This document shows, in pieces, positions 63,044-64,000 of a DNA stretch of 64,000 bases; the stretch's first letter is position 1, and each line of letters starts with the position of its first letter. Position numbers and translations under genes: made by a program. Source of the stretch: Kitagawia praeruptora (Eukaryota > Streptophyta > Magnoliopsida > Apiales > Apiaceae); NCBI GenBank assembly GCA_037693485.1, contig CM075344.1, positions 22,838,501 through 22,902,500 of the forward strand. Reading direction: 5' to 3'. The notes below the pieces were generated by a model that saw only the letters and a program-made list of their open reading frames with translations, had not been told where the DNA came from and made no database searches.

Positions 63044-64000
63044 TTAATTTCCAACGACCTGGTATGTCAGTCAAGTTTTTAGTATAATTATAGCTAGTGA
63101 TTACTTATTATGTATTCTGATCTATAATAGTTTTATTGTAGCCTTATCCATATAATAAAAATCCAATAGTTTATATTAATCAAAATGGACGTATGACATA
63201 TAATATCTAGCAATAATCACAAATAGGACATGATAGACATAAGAAAAAGAAAAGGAACACAAATATTTAATCTAAATTAATAATAACAGGCAACATGTAA
63301 TTAACGTTTAACTAAAGGCATGCAATTTCTATAATTCAAATTTGTACATGGCAATAGAGAAAGTACAGCTACCATATACTATTTGAGTTCTAATAAAGAA
63401 CGGAGCACTGGAATAAGCAATCATGACAATCAAATACACAAAGCAGAAAAAGTCGCTATATAAACAAGAAAGGGAGCGGGAGTACCTCTTAATTAGTAGA
63501 AGCACTAGGTCAACACCGTGAACAACAGCTAGGGACTATCCTTTCTTCTTCGCAAACCAAAAAATATCCCTGAATATCAGCCAAACAATAAAAACTCAAA
63601 CGACAATATTTAAGGTTTTCGTAAAATTCGAAAACTAAAACATAAACCTCCAGCCAGCAATAAAATAATTAACAAGGTATGAAACTAAAATACATCCAAC
63701 TCATATAATTTGAAATTGACCAAAAGAAAATCACAACAACTTTCACTTTCTCTTGGTCGATTATGTCGGAAAAACAGTAGTACTCAAACAATAGCACTGT
63801 TAGATGACATGCCAAAAATCCAACAATATAATAAACAAATAATAACATGCATCCAATTAAATAACATACAAATAATCATATGATATAACACATATCAAAA
63901 ATTCAAAAATTAAAATTACCTAACGAACAGCCACAACCAAGTGAATGAGGTCCTGTAAAAAGAATGCATTCAAAACAATTAGGGTAGTACATCCAAGTAA
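63044..64000. other. Upstream region of TNP2, no gene recognised
   Basis: About 960 bases of AT-rich sequence with no open frame of note. It should contain the TNP2 promoter and 5' untranslated region. The TAGACATCA subterminal repeats were not seen here, so the element's right end must lie further on. Confidence 0.5.

Larger units (their letters stand above)
42514..64000 (-). mobile_element. CACTA (En/Spm-type) transposon, right end outside the window
   Basis: The left terminus is CACTACAAGAAAAGGGTCAA at 42514. Genes run on minus: TNP2 transposase (59655-63043), then a second gene (43495-59360) interrupted by Copia-3. The subterminal repeats and gene order match plant CACTA elements. The right TIR was not found up to 64000. 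Apart from Copia-3, both genes look intact. Confidence 0.92.

Overview
This is plant nuclear DNA, almost certainly from a eudicot. It is AT-rich, gene-poor and built of transposable elements inserted into one another. The evidence is Ty1/copia and long-LTR gypsy-type retrotransposons, an L1-type LINE, Helitrons, a TNP2-type CACTA transposon with plant intron borders, Stowaway-like MITEs, and one plant cell-wall gene (a fasciclin-like arabinogalactan protein). The species cannot be named from the sequence.

Layout. 1-5011: a very young Copia element (Copia-1, minus) with identical LTRs in the visible part and an intact gag-pol. 5012-6942: about 1.2 kb of unassigned DNA, then the only convincing intact host gene, a single-exon FLA-like gene (6222-6794, minus). 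6943-21600: a Helitron district. A 1.4-kb tandem duplication is split by a 4.0-kb Helitron (A, plus) carrying a receptor-kinase fragment. Minus-strand Helitrons follow head to tail: F, E, and B, which contains C. B carries a broken RADIALIS-like MYB gene. E is filled with TIR elements sitting in (TA)n tracts, two Stowaway-like MITEs and several tandem repeat arrays. 21572-32014: a four-deep nest. A MULE-like element is split by a solo LTR (TSD GTGCC), which is split by a 5'-truncated LINE, which is split by a second solo LTR (TSD ATTTT).

32957-35957: the left part of a CACTA element (Pack-CACTA) that carries fragments of at least three cellular genes: a CUE-domain protein, acetoacetyl-CoA thiolase, and a membrane protein resembling SP1/MUL1-type ubiquitin ligases. 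35958-42513: Copia-2 (plus), with young LTRs but two nonsense codons in gag. Its 3' LTR is cut by a second CACTA element that starts at 42514 and runs past the right edge. This CACTA has subterminal repeats of TAGACATCA, a second gene with DUF8039-like and Ulp1-like domains (13 exon pieces), and a TNP2 transposase gene (3 exons). Copia-3, a 12.4-kb Sirevirus-like element with TSD TGCCC, sits inside an exon of the second gene. It encodes gag, pol and a 1228-residue third ORF.

The coding potential therefore belongs mainly to mobile elements: three copia polyproteins, one LINE remnant and two CACTA proteins. Cellular gene pieces occur inside Helitrons and Pack-CACTA as captured, damaged copies. 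The most unusual signal is an 8-base motif, AAACWCTG, present about fifty times across Copia-3 in LTRs, coding and non-coding DNA alike.
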